Shown piece by piece: positions 44,967-53,512 of a DNA stretch of 64,000 bases; the first letter of the stretch is position 1; every line of letters begins with the position of its first letter. Made by a program: the position numbers and the translations under genes. The stretch lies in the NCBI RefSeq assembly GCF_020991415.1, contig NZ_JAJMOY010000005.1:62001-126000 (forward strand), written 5' to 3'. The DNA comes from Flavobacterium sp. ENC. GTDB taxonomy: Bacteria; Bacteroidota; Bacteroidia; Flavobacteriales; Flavobacteriaceae. The notes beneath the pieces were generated by a model. That model did no database searches and was not told where the DNA came from. It was given only the letters and a program-made list of their open reading frames with translations.

Positions 44967-46280
44967 CTACGCTCTCACGATTTTTGCTCCAATTGCTCTT
45001 AAACGTTCGTCGATACGCTCGTATCCACGGTCGATTTGTTCAATATTTTGAATGGTACTGGTTCCTTTCGCTGAAAGCGCTGCAATTAATAATGAAATCC
45101 CCGCACGAATATCCGGAGAAGACATTGTTGTTGCTTTTAACTGAGATTCAAAATTATGTCCCATCACCACCGCTCTGTGCGGATCGCATAACATGATTTT
45201 TGCTCCCATATCGATTAATTTATCTACGAAAAACAAACGGCTTTCGAACATTTTCTGGTGAATTAAAACATCGCCTTTTGCCTGTGTTGCCACTACCAGG
45301 ACAATACTCAATAAATCAGGGGTAAATCCTGGCCATGGTGCATCTGCAATAGTCAGAATAGAACCGTCAATATCAGTTTTTACTTCATATCCGTCTGTGT
45401 GAGCAGGAATGTAAATATCATCTCCGCGTCTTTCTATCGTAATACCCAGTTTCCTGAATGTATTCGGAATCAAACCTAAATTATCCCAGCTTACATTTTT
45501 AATTGTGATTTCGCTTTTTGTCATAGCCGCAAGACCAATCCAGGAACCGATTTCAATCATATCAGGAAGAATTCTGTGCTCGCAGCCTCCAAGGCTTTCA
45601 ACACCTTCGATAGTTAGTAAGTTCGAACCGACTCCCGTGATTTTAGCTCCCATGGAGTTCAGCATTTTACATAACTGTTGTAAGTAAGGCTCACAGGCAG
45701 CATTGTAAACGGTTGTTTGACCTTTTGCCAAAACAGCAGCCATTACAATATTTGCAGTTCCGGTAACAGAAGCTTCGTCAAGCAGCATGTCTGTTCCTTT
45801 AAGCCCTTCTTCCGGTGATTCTACTCCGTAAAAGTGATCTTCTCTGTTATATCTGAATTTTGCCCCAAGGTTAATAAAACCTTCAAAGTGAGTATCTAAT
45901 CTGCGACGGCCAATTTTATCTCCTCCCGGTTTCGGAATATATCCTTTTCCGAAACGGGCCAAAAGTGGTCCGACAATCATAATGGACCCCCTAAGTGCTC
46001 CACCTTCTTTTTTGAAAGCTTCTGTTTCTAAATAACCAACATTAACCTCATCAGCCTGAAATGTAATGGAACCTGGTTCATTTCTTTGAATTTTCACCCC
46101 TAAATTACCCAGCAAAGTGATTAATTTATTGATGTCAATAATATCGGGAATATTATTAATTTTCACTTTATCTCCCGTTAAAAGCACGGCACATAAAATT
46201 TGTAATGCCTCATTTTTTGCTCCTTGCGGAGTGATTTCTCCTTTTAAAGGTATTCCTCCTTCGATTTTAAAAATTCCCAT
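44967..46280 (-). CDS. murA: UDP-N-acetylglucosamine 1-carboxyvinyltransferase (Asp variant)
   Basis: First committed step of peptidoglycan synthesis: transfers enolpyruvyl from PEP to UDP-GlcNAc. The 437-residue sequence starts MGIFKIEGGIPLKGEITPQG and contains GAKNEALQILCAVLLTGD, GPLLARFGKGYIPKPGG and RAGISLLIAALSAKGTSTI. The loop normally holding the catalytic/fosfomycin-binding Cys (PGGC in E. coli, Cys115) reads PGGD here, Asp121 (codon GAT at 45918-45920). Active enzymes with Asp at this position are known in Mycobacterium, Chlamydia and Borrelia and are insensitive to fosfomycin. Followed by a CDF transporter. Confidence 0.95.
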   Translation of the reverse strand: MGIFKIEGGIPLKGEITPQGAKNEALQILCAVLLTGDKVKINNIPDIIDINKLITLLGNLGVKIQRNEPGSITFQADEVNVGYLETEAFKKEGGALRGSIMIVGPLLARFGKGYIPKPGGDKIGRRRLDTHFEGFINLGAKFRYNREDHFYGVESPEEGLKGTDMLLDEASVTGTANIVMAAVLAKGQTTVYNAACEPYLQQLCKMLNSMGAKITGVGSNLLTIEGVESLGGCEHRILPDMIEIGSWIGLAAMTKSEITIKNVSWDNLGLIPNTFRKLGITIERRGDDIYIPAHTDGYEVKTDIDGSILTIADAPWPGFTPDLLSIVLVVATQAKGDVLIHQKMFESRLFFVDKLIDMGAKIMLCDPHRAVVMGHNFESQLKATTMSSPDIRAGISLLIAALSAKGTSTIQNIEQIDRGYERIDERLRAIGAKIVRA

Positions 46281-46570
46281 ATTCTTTTTTTAAGGTTCTG
46301 AGTTACTAAGGTTCTGAGGTTCTAAGTTTCTATTGTAACTTAGTATCTTAGCTGCTTAGCAACTTTTTTTTATTTTAAGGTTCTAAGCTACTAAGGCTCT
46401 TAGGTTCAAAGGCTTTCTGAGATTAAAAGCTCAGTACCTTATCAACTTAGCTGCTTAGTAACTTTTTTATTTTAAGGTTCTTCTTTTTAAGTCGCTAAGG
46501 TTTCTGAAATTCTAAGATTCTGAGTCAAAAAAACTTAGAACCTCAGAACCTTAGTACCTTAGCACCTTTT
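46281..46570 (-). repeat. Degenerate 8-nt-period array between DUF4290 gene and murA
   Basis: 290 bases with no gene. On the minus strand, directly after the DUF4290 stop, it reads AGGTGCTA-AGGTACTA-AGGTTCTG-AGGTTCTA-AG and continues with further degenerate units (CTAAGGTTCTGAG, AGCAGCTAAG) to near the murA start. Several A/T runs occur. It contains the longest version of the tract seen in the window. Confidence 0.85.
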
Positions 46571-47293
46571 TTATTTCTGATTATTGTTTTTCTGAAAAGG
46601 TTTTGGTTTTCCGCCTTTATTATTGTTTTTGTTGCTTTGAATTTTTGGCGGTCCGGCTGGCGTAATTTTATTCGACATGCGTTTATTCGTGCGCAATAAA
46701 TCCGTTGTATTCAGAAGTTCTTCCGTACTTTGCAACAAGTTGATCGTTCCACCTGACAATTCGAATAAATGCTCAAAAATCACATCATCTTTTACCGTGT
46801 CTTTGTTCCAGCTCAGATATGATTTTTTCATATGGTTGGCAATCACCAGTATCAATGCATTTTTCATTTCTCCATCGTCCCATTTATTGGCAACATCAAT
46901 CATATACTTGATATTATTACCATAAAACCTGTATTTTGGAAAGTTCTGCGGATATTGCAAAACATCGGGTTTTAGCTGTAATACATCACGGGACGGAATT
47001 GGATACGGAGATTCTACATTTAATTTAAAATCAGACATAATAAAAAGCTGATCCCATAATTTATGCTGAAAATCGGGTACGTCACGTAAATGCGGATTCA
47101 GGCTTCCCATAACCTGGATGATGTATTTCGCAGCTTTATTGCGTGTTTCAGCATCTTCGATAACGGTTGCCTGATCAATCAGTTTTTGTAAATGACGACC
47201 ATATTCCGGAATAAGTAAGCGCTGTCTTTCAGAATTGTATTCTAAATTAAAAACAACGTCATTCGCGACTTCTTTTTTATATTTTTCGACCAT
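46571..47293 (-). CDS. DUF4290 domain protein
   Basis: A 240-residue protein with the DUF4290 pattern (LEYNSERQRLLIPEYGRHLQ, then LNVESPYPIPSRDVLQLKPD, then FYGNNIKYMIDVANKW). C-terminal tail rich in Asn and Lys (PKIQSNKNNNKGGKPKPFQK). Function unknown. Cotranscribed with the DUF493 gene upstream (four bases apart). Candidate -7 box on the minus strand TATATTTG at 47613-47620. Confidence 0.85.
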   Translation of the reverse strand: MVEKYKKEVANDVVFNLEYNSERQRLLIPEYGRHLQKLIDQATVIEDAETRNKAAKYIIQVMGSLNPHLRDVPDFQHKLWDQLFIMSDFKLNVESPYPIPSRDVLQLKPDVLQYPQNFPKYRFYGNNIKYMIDVANKWDDGEMKNALILVIANHMKKSYLSWNKDTVKDDVIFEHLFELSGGTINLLQSTEELLNTTDLLRTNKRMSNKITPAGPPKIQSNKNNNKGGKPKPFQKNNNQK

Positions 47294-47296
47294 AAG

Positions 47297-47593
47297 TTAT
47301 AATGAAACTATCCCTTCTATTGTAGACACTTCTTTGTATTTAGCAATCACCTCATCGGCACTGTTCATCGTAACATCTACAGAAACGCTGGTAAATTTAC
47401 CGGTTTTAGATTTTGTTGTTTTAATAACCGCCCCCATACTGTCAAAAGCTTTTTCAACGCGCTCAACATTATCGCCTACTGAAGGCATTATAAATTTATA
47501 CAAATATTCTGCTGGCCAGGTATTTGAATTATCTAACTCAACCTTTAATCTTTCGTAAAATTCGGCGGTACTTTTTTCTTTATCGTTCTCCAT
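47297..47593 (-). CDS. DUF493 family protein (YbeD-like)
   Basis: A 98-residue protein with the ferredoxin-like alpha/beta pattern of DUF493 (YbeD): FYERLKVELDNSNTWPAEYL, then FIMPSVGD and FTSVSVDVTMNSADEVIAKY. Function unknown, possibly regulatory. First gene of the operon with DUF4290. Confidence 0.85.
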   Translation of the reverse strand: MENDKEKSTAEFYERLKVELDNSNTWPAEYLYKFIMPSVGDNVERVEKAFDSMGAVIKTTKSKTGKFTSVSVDVTMNSADEVIAKYKEVSTIEGIVSL

Positions 47594-47649
47594 TCGTAAT
47601 TAAAAATAAAGGCAAATATACGGTTTTGACTTTAGATTTTTAGATTTTT

Positions 47650-47800
47650 TTCTTTCGAAAAAGGTTCAGAGTTACAAAGGCGCAAAGGTGCAAAGAAAAA
47701 AACTTTCTAACTTTATTTCTTTGTAAAATTTCATCTTATATTTGAGAAAAACATTCTTTAAAAATTTGGACACAAAGGCGCGAAGTCACAACGTTTTTTT
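47650..47800. repeat. Variant 8-nt-period tracts (AGGCGCAA type)
   Basis: AGGTTCAG-AGTTACAA-AGGCGCAA-AGGTGCAA-AG at about 47663-47694 and AGGCGCGA-AGTCACAA-CG at about 47774-47793. They share the period and the AGG opening with the AGGTNCTR family. Confidence 0.6.
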
Positions 47801-47848
47801 TAGCCTTTCTAATGTAACCTGACAACTTTGCAATTAAAATATATTCCC

Positions 47849-48766
47849 ATGAAGAAATACGCCATCTTACTTTTTACCCTTCTCAATTTCAATAACATTC
47901 AGGCACAGGAAATCAAAACAATAACCTATTTTCAGAATGATACCCTGAAACTCGATTTAGATTTGTATTTACCTCAGAAAAAGACCAGCGAAAAAATTCC
48001 CTTAATTCTTTTTGCTTTTGGAGGCGGATTCTCCGGCGGGGAGCGCACAAGCGAAAAAGAATTCGGGCTGTTTATGGCCAAAAACGGTTATGCCGTGGCG
48101 AGCATTTCGTACAGTTTATATATGAAAGGAAAAGATTTTGGCTGTAAAGGCACTTTGACCGAAAAGATAAAAGCGATTCAGATTGGCGTTAGCGACATGT
48201 GGCAGGCAACTTCTTTTTTACTTGAAAACGCTACTAAATACAATCTCGATACTTCTAAATTCTTTATTTCCGGAATCAGCGCCGGTGCCGAAATCGGTTT
48301 TCACGCGGTCTACTGGGATTACAAACTGATGAATTTGTACAAAAGCAATCTGCCGGAAAACTTCAGCTACAAAGGTTTTATCGGAGGTTCGGGCGCTATT
48401 ATGGATATTAATCTGATTACAAAAGAAAAAGCGATACCAATGTTACTCGCTCACGGAAGCAATGATACCACTGTTCCGTATGCTGCTGGTTCACATCGTT
48501 CCTGCCCGACAAATGCTTCGGGCTGGCTGATTCTTTTTGGTTCTTATGCCGTTTACAATCATATGAAAGACCTGCATAAAGACATTGAACTGATTACTTT
48601 TTGCGGCGGCGGACATGAATTTTCGGGTTATCTTTTTCATCAGGGACAACAATCTGTTTTGAATTTTGTGAATGATATTCTGAAAGACAAAAAATTCGAA
48701 TCACACATCATTGTTCCTTCGGAGAAAAAAATTGCAGGCTCCGGGAAATATTTGTTTTGCGAGTAA
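47849..48766 (+). CDS. Alpha/beta hydrolase (esterase-like), exported
   Basis: A 305-residue exported protein (signal MKKYAILLFTLLNFNNIQAQ). Oxyanion block LILFAFGGGFSGGERTS, nucleophile elbow ISGISAGAEIGFH, Asp in AHGSNDTTVPYAAG and His in FCGGGHEFSGY. An upstream TTG gives an odd leader, so I take the ATG at 47849. The family is close to acetylxylan esterase/feruloyl esterase-type; substrate unknown. Confidence 0.82.
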   Translation: MKKYAILLFTLLNFNNIQAQEIKTITYFQNDTLKLDLDLYLPQKKTSEKIPLILFAFGGGFSGGERTSEKEFGLFMAKNGYAVASISYSLYMKGKDFGCKGTLTEKIKAIQIGVSDMWQATSFLLENATKYNLDTSKFFISGISAGAEIGFHAVYWDYKLMNLYKSNLPENFSYKGFIGGSGAIMDINLITKEKAIPMLLAHGSNDTTVPYAAGSHRSCPTNASGWLILFGSYAVYNHMKDLHKDIELITFCGGGHEFSGYLFHQGQQSVLNFVNDILKDKKFESHIIVPSEKKIAGSGKYLFCE

Positions 48767-48902
48767 GAAAAATCAAAATCAAGAATAGAAAGTAATCCTT
48801 ACAAGCACTTTTATACATGAATAAATTCATGCTGTTCAACTATAAAATTACGAAATCATTCGTTTCTGATAAATATTCTTTTTAATTACGAATAAGTTTA
48901 GG

Positions 48903-48910
48903 TAAATTTG
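48903..48910 (+). promoter_or_regulatory. -7 box of the AAA ATPase gene
   Basis: TAAATTTG (48903-48910), 17 bases before the GTG start at 48928. No TTG at a suitable -33 position seen. Confidence 0.45.
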
Positions 48911-48927
48911 CGCTTTATTTTAAGAAA

Positions 48928-49461
48928 GTGCAAAAACAAATCATAGTTCTCATTGGTGGCCCGGGAACGGGAAAATCTACTCTTATTAACGAATTGGTGG
49001 CTCGTGGCTATTGCTGTTATCCTGAAATTTCAAGACAAGTTACACTCGAAGCACAGCAGCGAGGTATTGATCAGTTGTTTCTGGAACAGCCTTTATTGTT
49101 TAGCGAAATGCTGCTTCAGGGCCGCATCAAACAATACAAAGATGCTCTTGAAGAACCGGACAATGTAGTTTTTATAGATCGCGGCATTCCTGATGTTGTA
49201 GCTTATATGGATTATATTGGCGATGAATATCCGGCACATTTTACAAAAGCCTGCGAAGACATCAAATATTCTAAAATTTTTATTTTACCGCCCTGGGAAG
49301 AAATTTACGAAAGCGACACGGAGCGTTACGAGAATTTTGAACAGGCAGTCACGATTCAGAATCACCTTGTTGAAACCTATAAAAAATACGGCTACGACTT
49401 AATAGAAGTACCAAAAGATACCGTAGACAATAGAATTCTTTATATCTTAGATAAAATTTAG
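48928..49461 (+). CDS. AAA-type ATP-binding protein (NadR/Ttd14-like)
   Basis: A 177-residue P-loop protein starting at GTG: Walker A GGPGTGKST (residues 10-18), Walker B-like NVVFIDRGIPDVVAY, and a lid region RYENFEQAVTIQNHL. It resembles the AAA_28 / NadR-like nucleoside kinases, but no nicotinamide riboside-specific residues are identifiable. Function unknown. Precedes recQ by 65 bases. Confidence 0.78.
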   Translation: MQKQIIVLIGGPGTGKSTLINELVARGYCCYPEISRQVTLEAQQRGIDQLFLEQPLLFSEMLLQGRIKQYKDALEEPDNVVFIDRGIPDVVAYMDYIGDEYPAHFTKACEDIKYSKIFILPPWEEIYESDTERYENFEQAVTIQNHLVETYKKYGYDLIEVPKDTVDNRILYILDKI

Positions 49462-49462
49462 G

Positions 49463-49522
49463 CTTGTTTTAAAGTTGTAAAACTAGAAAACTGCTTTCTA
49501 AATTTTTTAACTTTAAAACAAG
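49463..49522 (+). repeat. Inverted repeat ending five bases before recQ
   Basis: Perfect 14-bp arms CTTGTTTTAAAGTT (49463-49476) and AACTTTAAAACAAG (49509-49522) separated by 32 bases, right at the 3' end of the AAA gene and ending four bases before the recQ ATG at 49527. It could terminate, attenuate, or hide the recQ start. Confidence 0.8.
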
Positions 49523-49526
49523 ACCC

Positions 49527-51422
49527 ATGCCCGAAGCACAGGAAATTCTTTTAAAATACTGGAAACACGACAGTTTCAGACCACTTCAAAAAGAAATTAT
49601 TGATTCGGTTCTGGAGGGTCAGGATACTTTTGCATTGCTGCCAACCGGTGGCGGGAAATCGATTTGTTTTCAGGTTCCGGCCATGATGCAGGAAGGAATT
49701 TGCCTCGTAGTCTCCCCTTTGATCGCACTGATGAAAGATCAGGTGGCCAATTTGCAGAAAAGGGAAATTAAAGCCATTGCACTTACAGGAGGAATTCACA
49801 CCGAAGAAATTATTGATCTTCTGGACAATTGCCTGTACGGAAATTATAAATTTTTATATCTGTCGCCGGAAAGATTACAATCGGACTGGATTCTGGAACG
49901 CATTAAAAATTTACCCATCAACTTAATTGCCATTGACGAAGCCCATTGTGTTTCGCAATGGGGACATGATTTTCGTCCCGCTTATCTGAAAATTTCGGAA
50001 CTTAAAAAATTCTTTCCTAAAATTCCTTTTCTGGCCCTGACCGCTACGGCCACACCAAGAGTTATTGAAGACATCAAGAAAGAACTCGCACTAAAAGACA
50101 CTAAATTTTTCCAACAGTCTTTTGCGAGAGAAAATATAGCCTACATGGTTTTTAATGTAGAAGACAAACTCTACCGTGTGGAGCAAATTCTGAAAAAAAA
50201 CCCACAGCCTTCTATCATATATGTCAGAAACAGAAAATCCTGCCTGAATATCTCGACTCAGTTACAATCACTTGGTTTTAAGGCCACTTATTATCATGGC
50301 GGACTTTCTTCCAAGGAAAAAGACAAGAACATGCAATTGTGGATGTCCGAACAGGCGCAGGTAATTGTAGCCACTAATGCCTTCGGAATGGGAATTGACA
50401 AGGATAATGTAAAAACAGTTATTCACACCCAGCTTCCTGAAAACATCGAAAACTACTATCAGGAATCGGGAAGAGCAGGAAGAAATGGCGGAAAATCATT
50501 TGCCGTTTTACTAACCAGTTCCTCAGACATCAATCAGACGGAGCAGCAGTTCTTAAGTGTTTTGCCCGATAAAAAATTCCTGAATGCCATTTATGTAAAA
50601 CTCTGCAATTATTTTCAGATCGCTTACGGAGAAGGTCTTGACGATTCATTTTCGTTTAAACTGAATCATTTTTGCCAGAAATACGATTTCCCCACCTTAA
50701 AAACCTATAATGCTTTACAATTTTTGAATCAACAGGGAATTATTACCATGTCTCAGGAATTCTCCGAAAAGATTACCATGCAATTCTTAATCGAATCCAA
50801 AGAAGTGATTCGATACATGAGCCTGAATCCGAACGATGAAGAAATTGTACTGGCGATATTGAGAACTTATCCCGGAATTTACGAAATGAAAGTTGCGTTT
50901 AATCTTTCTTTAATTGCAAAAAAATCAAACCGTACTGAAGAACAGGTTACTGCTGTTTTGAAAAAATTACAGGAAAAAGAGATTATCGATTATAAATCCA
51001 AAAGCAATGACGCCACTATTTTATTTAATGAAGTTCGCGAAGACGATCTCACAATAAACAGAGTTTCTAAATACCTGGAAAAGCAAAACCAACTCAAAAA
51101 AGACCAGCTTCTATCTGTTCTGCATTACATAAAAGAAGATCAAACCTGTAAAAACCGGCTTATTCTGGATTATTTCGGAGAAAAGACAGAATCCAATTGC
51201 GGGGTTTGCTCTTATTGTATTACTAAAAAAGGTAAAATAACCGAAGCCGATTCGATAGCCGATAAGATTCTTTCTTTATTAAAATCAGCTTCTTTGACCT
51301 CAAGAGAAATTCAGAATCAGATTAAACTCGATACCAGCGATGTTATTCCGGCACTTCAGGAATTACTCGAAAACAATTACATCACCATACAATCCAATAA
51401 TACATACACTTTAAAATCATAA
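49527..51422 (+). CDS. recQ: ATP-dependent DNA helicase RecQ
   Basis: A 631-residue RecQ-type 3'-5' helicase: Walker A LPTGGGKS (about 37-44), DEAH-box IDEAHCVSQWGHDFRP (about 135-150), motif VI QESGRAGRNGG (about 311-321) and a C-terminal zinc-binding RQC segment with Cys in DYFGEKTESNCGVCSYC (about 551-567). A winged-helix-like C-terminal region follows; there is no recognisable HRDC domain. Role in recombination and fork repair. fmt starts within its stop codon. Confidence 0.94.
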   Translation: MPEAQEILLKYWKHDSFRPLQKEIIDSVLEGQDTFALLPTGGGKSICFQVPAMMQEGICLVVSPLIALMKDQVANLQKREIKAIALTGGIHTEEIIDLLDNCLYGNYKFLYLSPERLQSDWILERIKNLPINLIAIDEAHCVSQWGHDFRPAYLKISELKKFFPKIPFLALTATATPRVIEDIKKELALKDTKFFQQSFARENIAYMVFNVEDKLYRVEQILKKNPQPSIIYVRNRKSCLNISTQLQSLGFKATYYHGGLSSKEKDKNMQLWMSEQAQVIVATNAFGMGIDKDNVKTVIHTQLPENIENYYQESGRAGRNGGKSFAVLLTSSSDINQTEQQFLSVLPDKKFLNAIYVKLCNYFQIAYGEGLDDSFSFKLNHFCQKYDFPTLKTYNALQFLNQQGIITMSQEFSEKITMQFLIESKEVIRYMSLNPNDEEIVLAILRTYPGIYEMKVAFNLSLIAKKSNRTEEQVTAVLKKLQEKEIIDYKSKSNDATILFNEVREDDLTINRVSKYLEKQNQLKKDQLLSVLHYIKEDQTCKNRLILDYFGEKTESNCGVCSYCITKKGKITEADSIADKILSLLKSASLTSREIQNQIKLDTSDVIPALQELLENNYITIQSNNTYTLKS

Positions 51423-52369
51423 TGGAAAAATTACGAATTATATTTATGGGAACCCCTGAATTTGCTGTGGGCATACTGGATACCATTATCAAAAACAATT
51501 ATGATGTTGTGGGCGTTATCACGGCAGCAGACAAACCTGCAGGACGCGGGCAAAAAATAAAATATTCGGCTGTAAAAGAATATGCATTAGCCAACAATTT
51601 GACTTTATTGCAGCCCACAAGTCTTAAAGACGAAAGTTTCCTGGAAGAACTGAAATCCTTAAATGCCAATTTACAAATTGTGGTTGCCTTCAGAATGCTG
51701 CCAAAAGTAGTATGGGAAATGCCAGCTTTAGGAACTTTCAACCTTCATGCTTCTCTGTTACCCAATTATCGTGGTGCGGCACCCATTAACTGGGCTATTA
51801 TTAATGGCGAAACCAAAACCGGCGTGACTACTTTTTTCATAGATGACAAAATAGACACCGGGGCGATGATCTTAAATTCGGAGATTGCCATTGAACCGGA
51901 AGAAAACGCCGGACAATTACATGACCGGTTAATGCATTTAGGCAGCCAAACTGTGATTGATACTTTGCAGGTTATTGAAAAAGGAAATGTGACGACAACA
52001 ATTCAGCAAGACAATGCCGAAATTAAAACTGCTTACAAACTCAACAAAGAAAACTGCAAAATCGACTGGACGAAATCCGGAAAAGAAATAAACAATCTGA
52101 TCCGCGGCTTAAGTCCATATCCGGCTTCGTGGTGTTTTCTAAAGGACAAAAACGAAGAATTAAGCATTAAAATATACGAGGCAAAACTGATTGAGGAAGC
52201 CCATTCTTATGAAACAGGAAGCCTGATCAGCAGTAAAAAAGAAATCAAAATTGCTGTAGCAAATGGCTTTGTTCAGCTTTTGAGTTTACAATTACCCGGA
52301 AAAAAAAGAATGCAGGTTGCAGAATTGCTAAACGGGATTACTTTTTCGGAAACAGCGAAGGTCTATTAA
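51422..52369 (+). CDS. fmt: Methionyl-tRNA formyltransferase
   Basis: A 315-residue enzyme formylating the initiator Met-tRNA: N-terminal MEKLRIIFMGTPEFAV with the folate-binding domain (1-200), catalytic block NLHASLLPNYRGAAPINWAI (near residue 107) with Asn and His, and Asp in the DKIDTGAMIL motif, followed by a C-terminal OB-fold. Overlaps the recQ stop by one base (TAATG). Next gene is HU. Confidence 0.96.
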   Translation: MEKLRIIFMGTPEFAVGILDTIIKNNYDVVGVITAADKPAGRGQKIKYSAVKEYALANNLTLLQPTSLKDESFLEELKSLNANLQIVVAFRMLPKVVWEMPALGTFNLHASLLPNYRGAAPINWAIINGETKTGVTTFFIDDKIDTGAMILNSEIAIEPEENAGQLHDRLMHLGSQTVIDTLQVIEKGNVTTTIQQDNAEIKTAYKLNKENCKIDWTKSGKEINNLIRGLSPYPASWCFLKDKNEELSIKIYEAKLIEEAHSYETGSLISSKKEIKIAVANGFVQLLSLQLPGKKRMQVAELLNGITFSETAKVY

Positions 52370-52474
52370 GGTCAATAAAACGGGGGTTTTTACCTGTTTT
52401 TACTTATAAATAACACGCTTTATGAACAAAAAAAACAAGTTATTAACAATTTTTGCTAAATTTAAAGAAAACAC

Positions 52475-52504
52475 TTGCAAGGAACGGATTTCCTACTAAA
52501 TTTG
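52475..52504 (+). promoter_or_regulatory. Promoter of the HU gene
   Basis: TTG at 52475-52477 and TAAATTTG at 52497-52504, 19 bases apart, 46 bases before the start at 52551. Confidence 0.65.
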
Positions 52505-52550
52505 TGTATTAACAATTTTTTTTTTAACCAACAATTAATAACTAATAATT

Positions 52551-52823
52551 ATGAACAAATCAGAATTAATCGATGCTATCGCTGCTGATGCAGGAATTAC
52601 AAAAGCTGCGGCTAAATTAGCTTTAGAGTCTTTTTTAGGTAATGTAGGGACAACTTTGAAAAAAGGAGGAAGAATTTCATTAGTAGGTTTCGGATCATGG
52701 TCAGTATCTGCTAGAGCTGCTAGAGACGGTAGAAATCCACAAACTGGAAAAACTATAAAAATCGCTGCTAAAAATGTAGTGAAATTTAAAGCTGGTGCTG
52801 AATTAGAAGGTGCAGTGAACTAA
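52551..52823 (+). CDS. HU family DNA-binding protein
   Basis: A 90-residue histone-like protein: MNKSELIDAIAADAGITKAA, the beta-arm region GFGSWSVSARAARDGRNPQ with the Arg and the NPQTG tip and ending KFKAGAELEGAVN. Length normal for HU. Own promoter; strong terminator after it at 52856. Highly expressed nucleoid protein. Confidence 0.95.
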   Translation: MNKSELIDAIAADAGITKAAAKLALESFLGNVGTTLKKGGRISLVGFGSWSVSARAARDGRNPQTGKTIKIAAKNVVKFKAGAELEGAVN

Positions 52824-52855
52824 GTAAGAAAGTTCTCTAAACTTATAATATAATT

Positions 52856-52882
52856 AAAACCCTCCCTATCGAGGGTTTTTTT
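52856..52882 (+). terminator. Terminator of the HU gene
   Basis: Stem AAAACCCTC / GAGGGTTTT (52856-52864 and 52871-52879) with T run. Confidence 0.85.
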
Positions 52883-52951
52883 GTGCGGTTTAACGATTTT
52901 ATTTGGGTTTTTAAAAATTTTATGATTAAATTTAATAAAAATTGTAGCCGT

Positions 52952-53512
52952 ATGATTTCAGAAAAATTAAAAAAAGGACACCTGCTTATTGCCGAGCCTT
53001 CAATAATTGGAGATTTATCTTTTAACAGATCGGTAATTTTATTAGCAGACCATAACAAAGAAGGATCAATAGGATTTATCATAAATAAGCCATTAAAGTA
53101 CACTATTAATGACTTAATTCCTGAAATTGATGCCAGCTTTAAGATATATAACGGAGGCCCTGTTGAACAGGACAATCTTTATTTCATTCACAATATCCCG
53201 GAATTAATCCCGAATAGTGTCGAGATTTCTAACGGAATTTATTGGGGAGGTGATTTCGAATCAACCAAAGACCTGATTAACGACGGATCTATTAGCAAAA
53301 ATAATATTCGTTTTTTCCTAGGATACACCGGTTGGGATGAAAATCAGCTTGAAAGTGAAATGCAGGGAAACTCCTGGATCATTGCCGATAATAATTACAA
53401 AAACAAAATTATCGGAAAATCAACCACCCATTTTTGGAAAGAACAAATAATTGAGCTGGGCGGAGATTATCTTATTTGGTCAAATGCACCTGAGAATCCA
53501 TATCTGAATTAA
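52952..53512 (+). CDS. YqgE/AlgH family protein
   Basis: A 186-residue protein (MISEKLKKGHLLIAEPSIIG) with the YqgE marks FNRSVILLADHNKEGSIGFI, YNGGPVEQDNLYFIHNIPEL and GYTGWDENQLESEMQ. Family of unknown function, cytoplasmic. The open frame extends 23 codons further up, but this ATG (52952) matches the family start. Converges on the aminotransferase gene; the stop codons overlap. Confidence 0.9.
   Translation: MISEKLKKGHLLIAEPSIIGDLSFNRSVILLADHNKEGSIGFIINKPLKYTINDLIPEIDASFKIYNGGPVEQDNLYFIHNIPELIPNSVEISNGIYWGGDFESTKDLINDGSISKNNIRFFLGYTGWDENQLESEMQGNSWIIADNNYKNKIIGKSTTHFWKEQIIELGGDYLIWSNAPENPYLN

Noticed and set aside
44939..45196. Plus-strand frame across the CDF/murA junction
   Set aside because: Overlaps two well-supported minus-strand genes; low plausibility.
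52380..52405. GGGGGTTTTTACCTGTTTTT motif possibly shared with post-tRNA sequence CAGGTGTTTTTACGGGG
   Set aside because: Only the GTTTTTAC core is shared and flanks do not agree; not enough to call a repeat.
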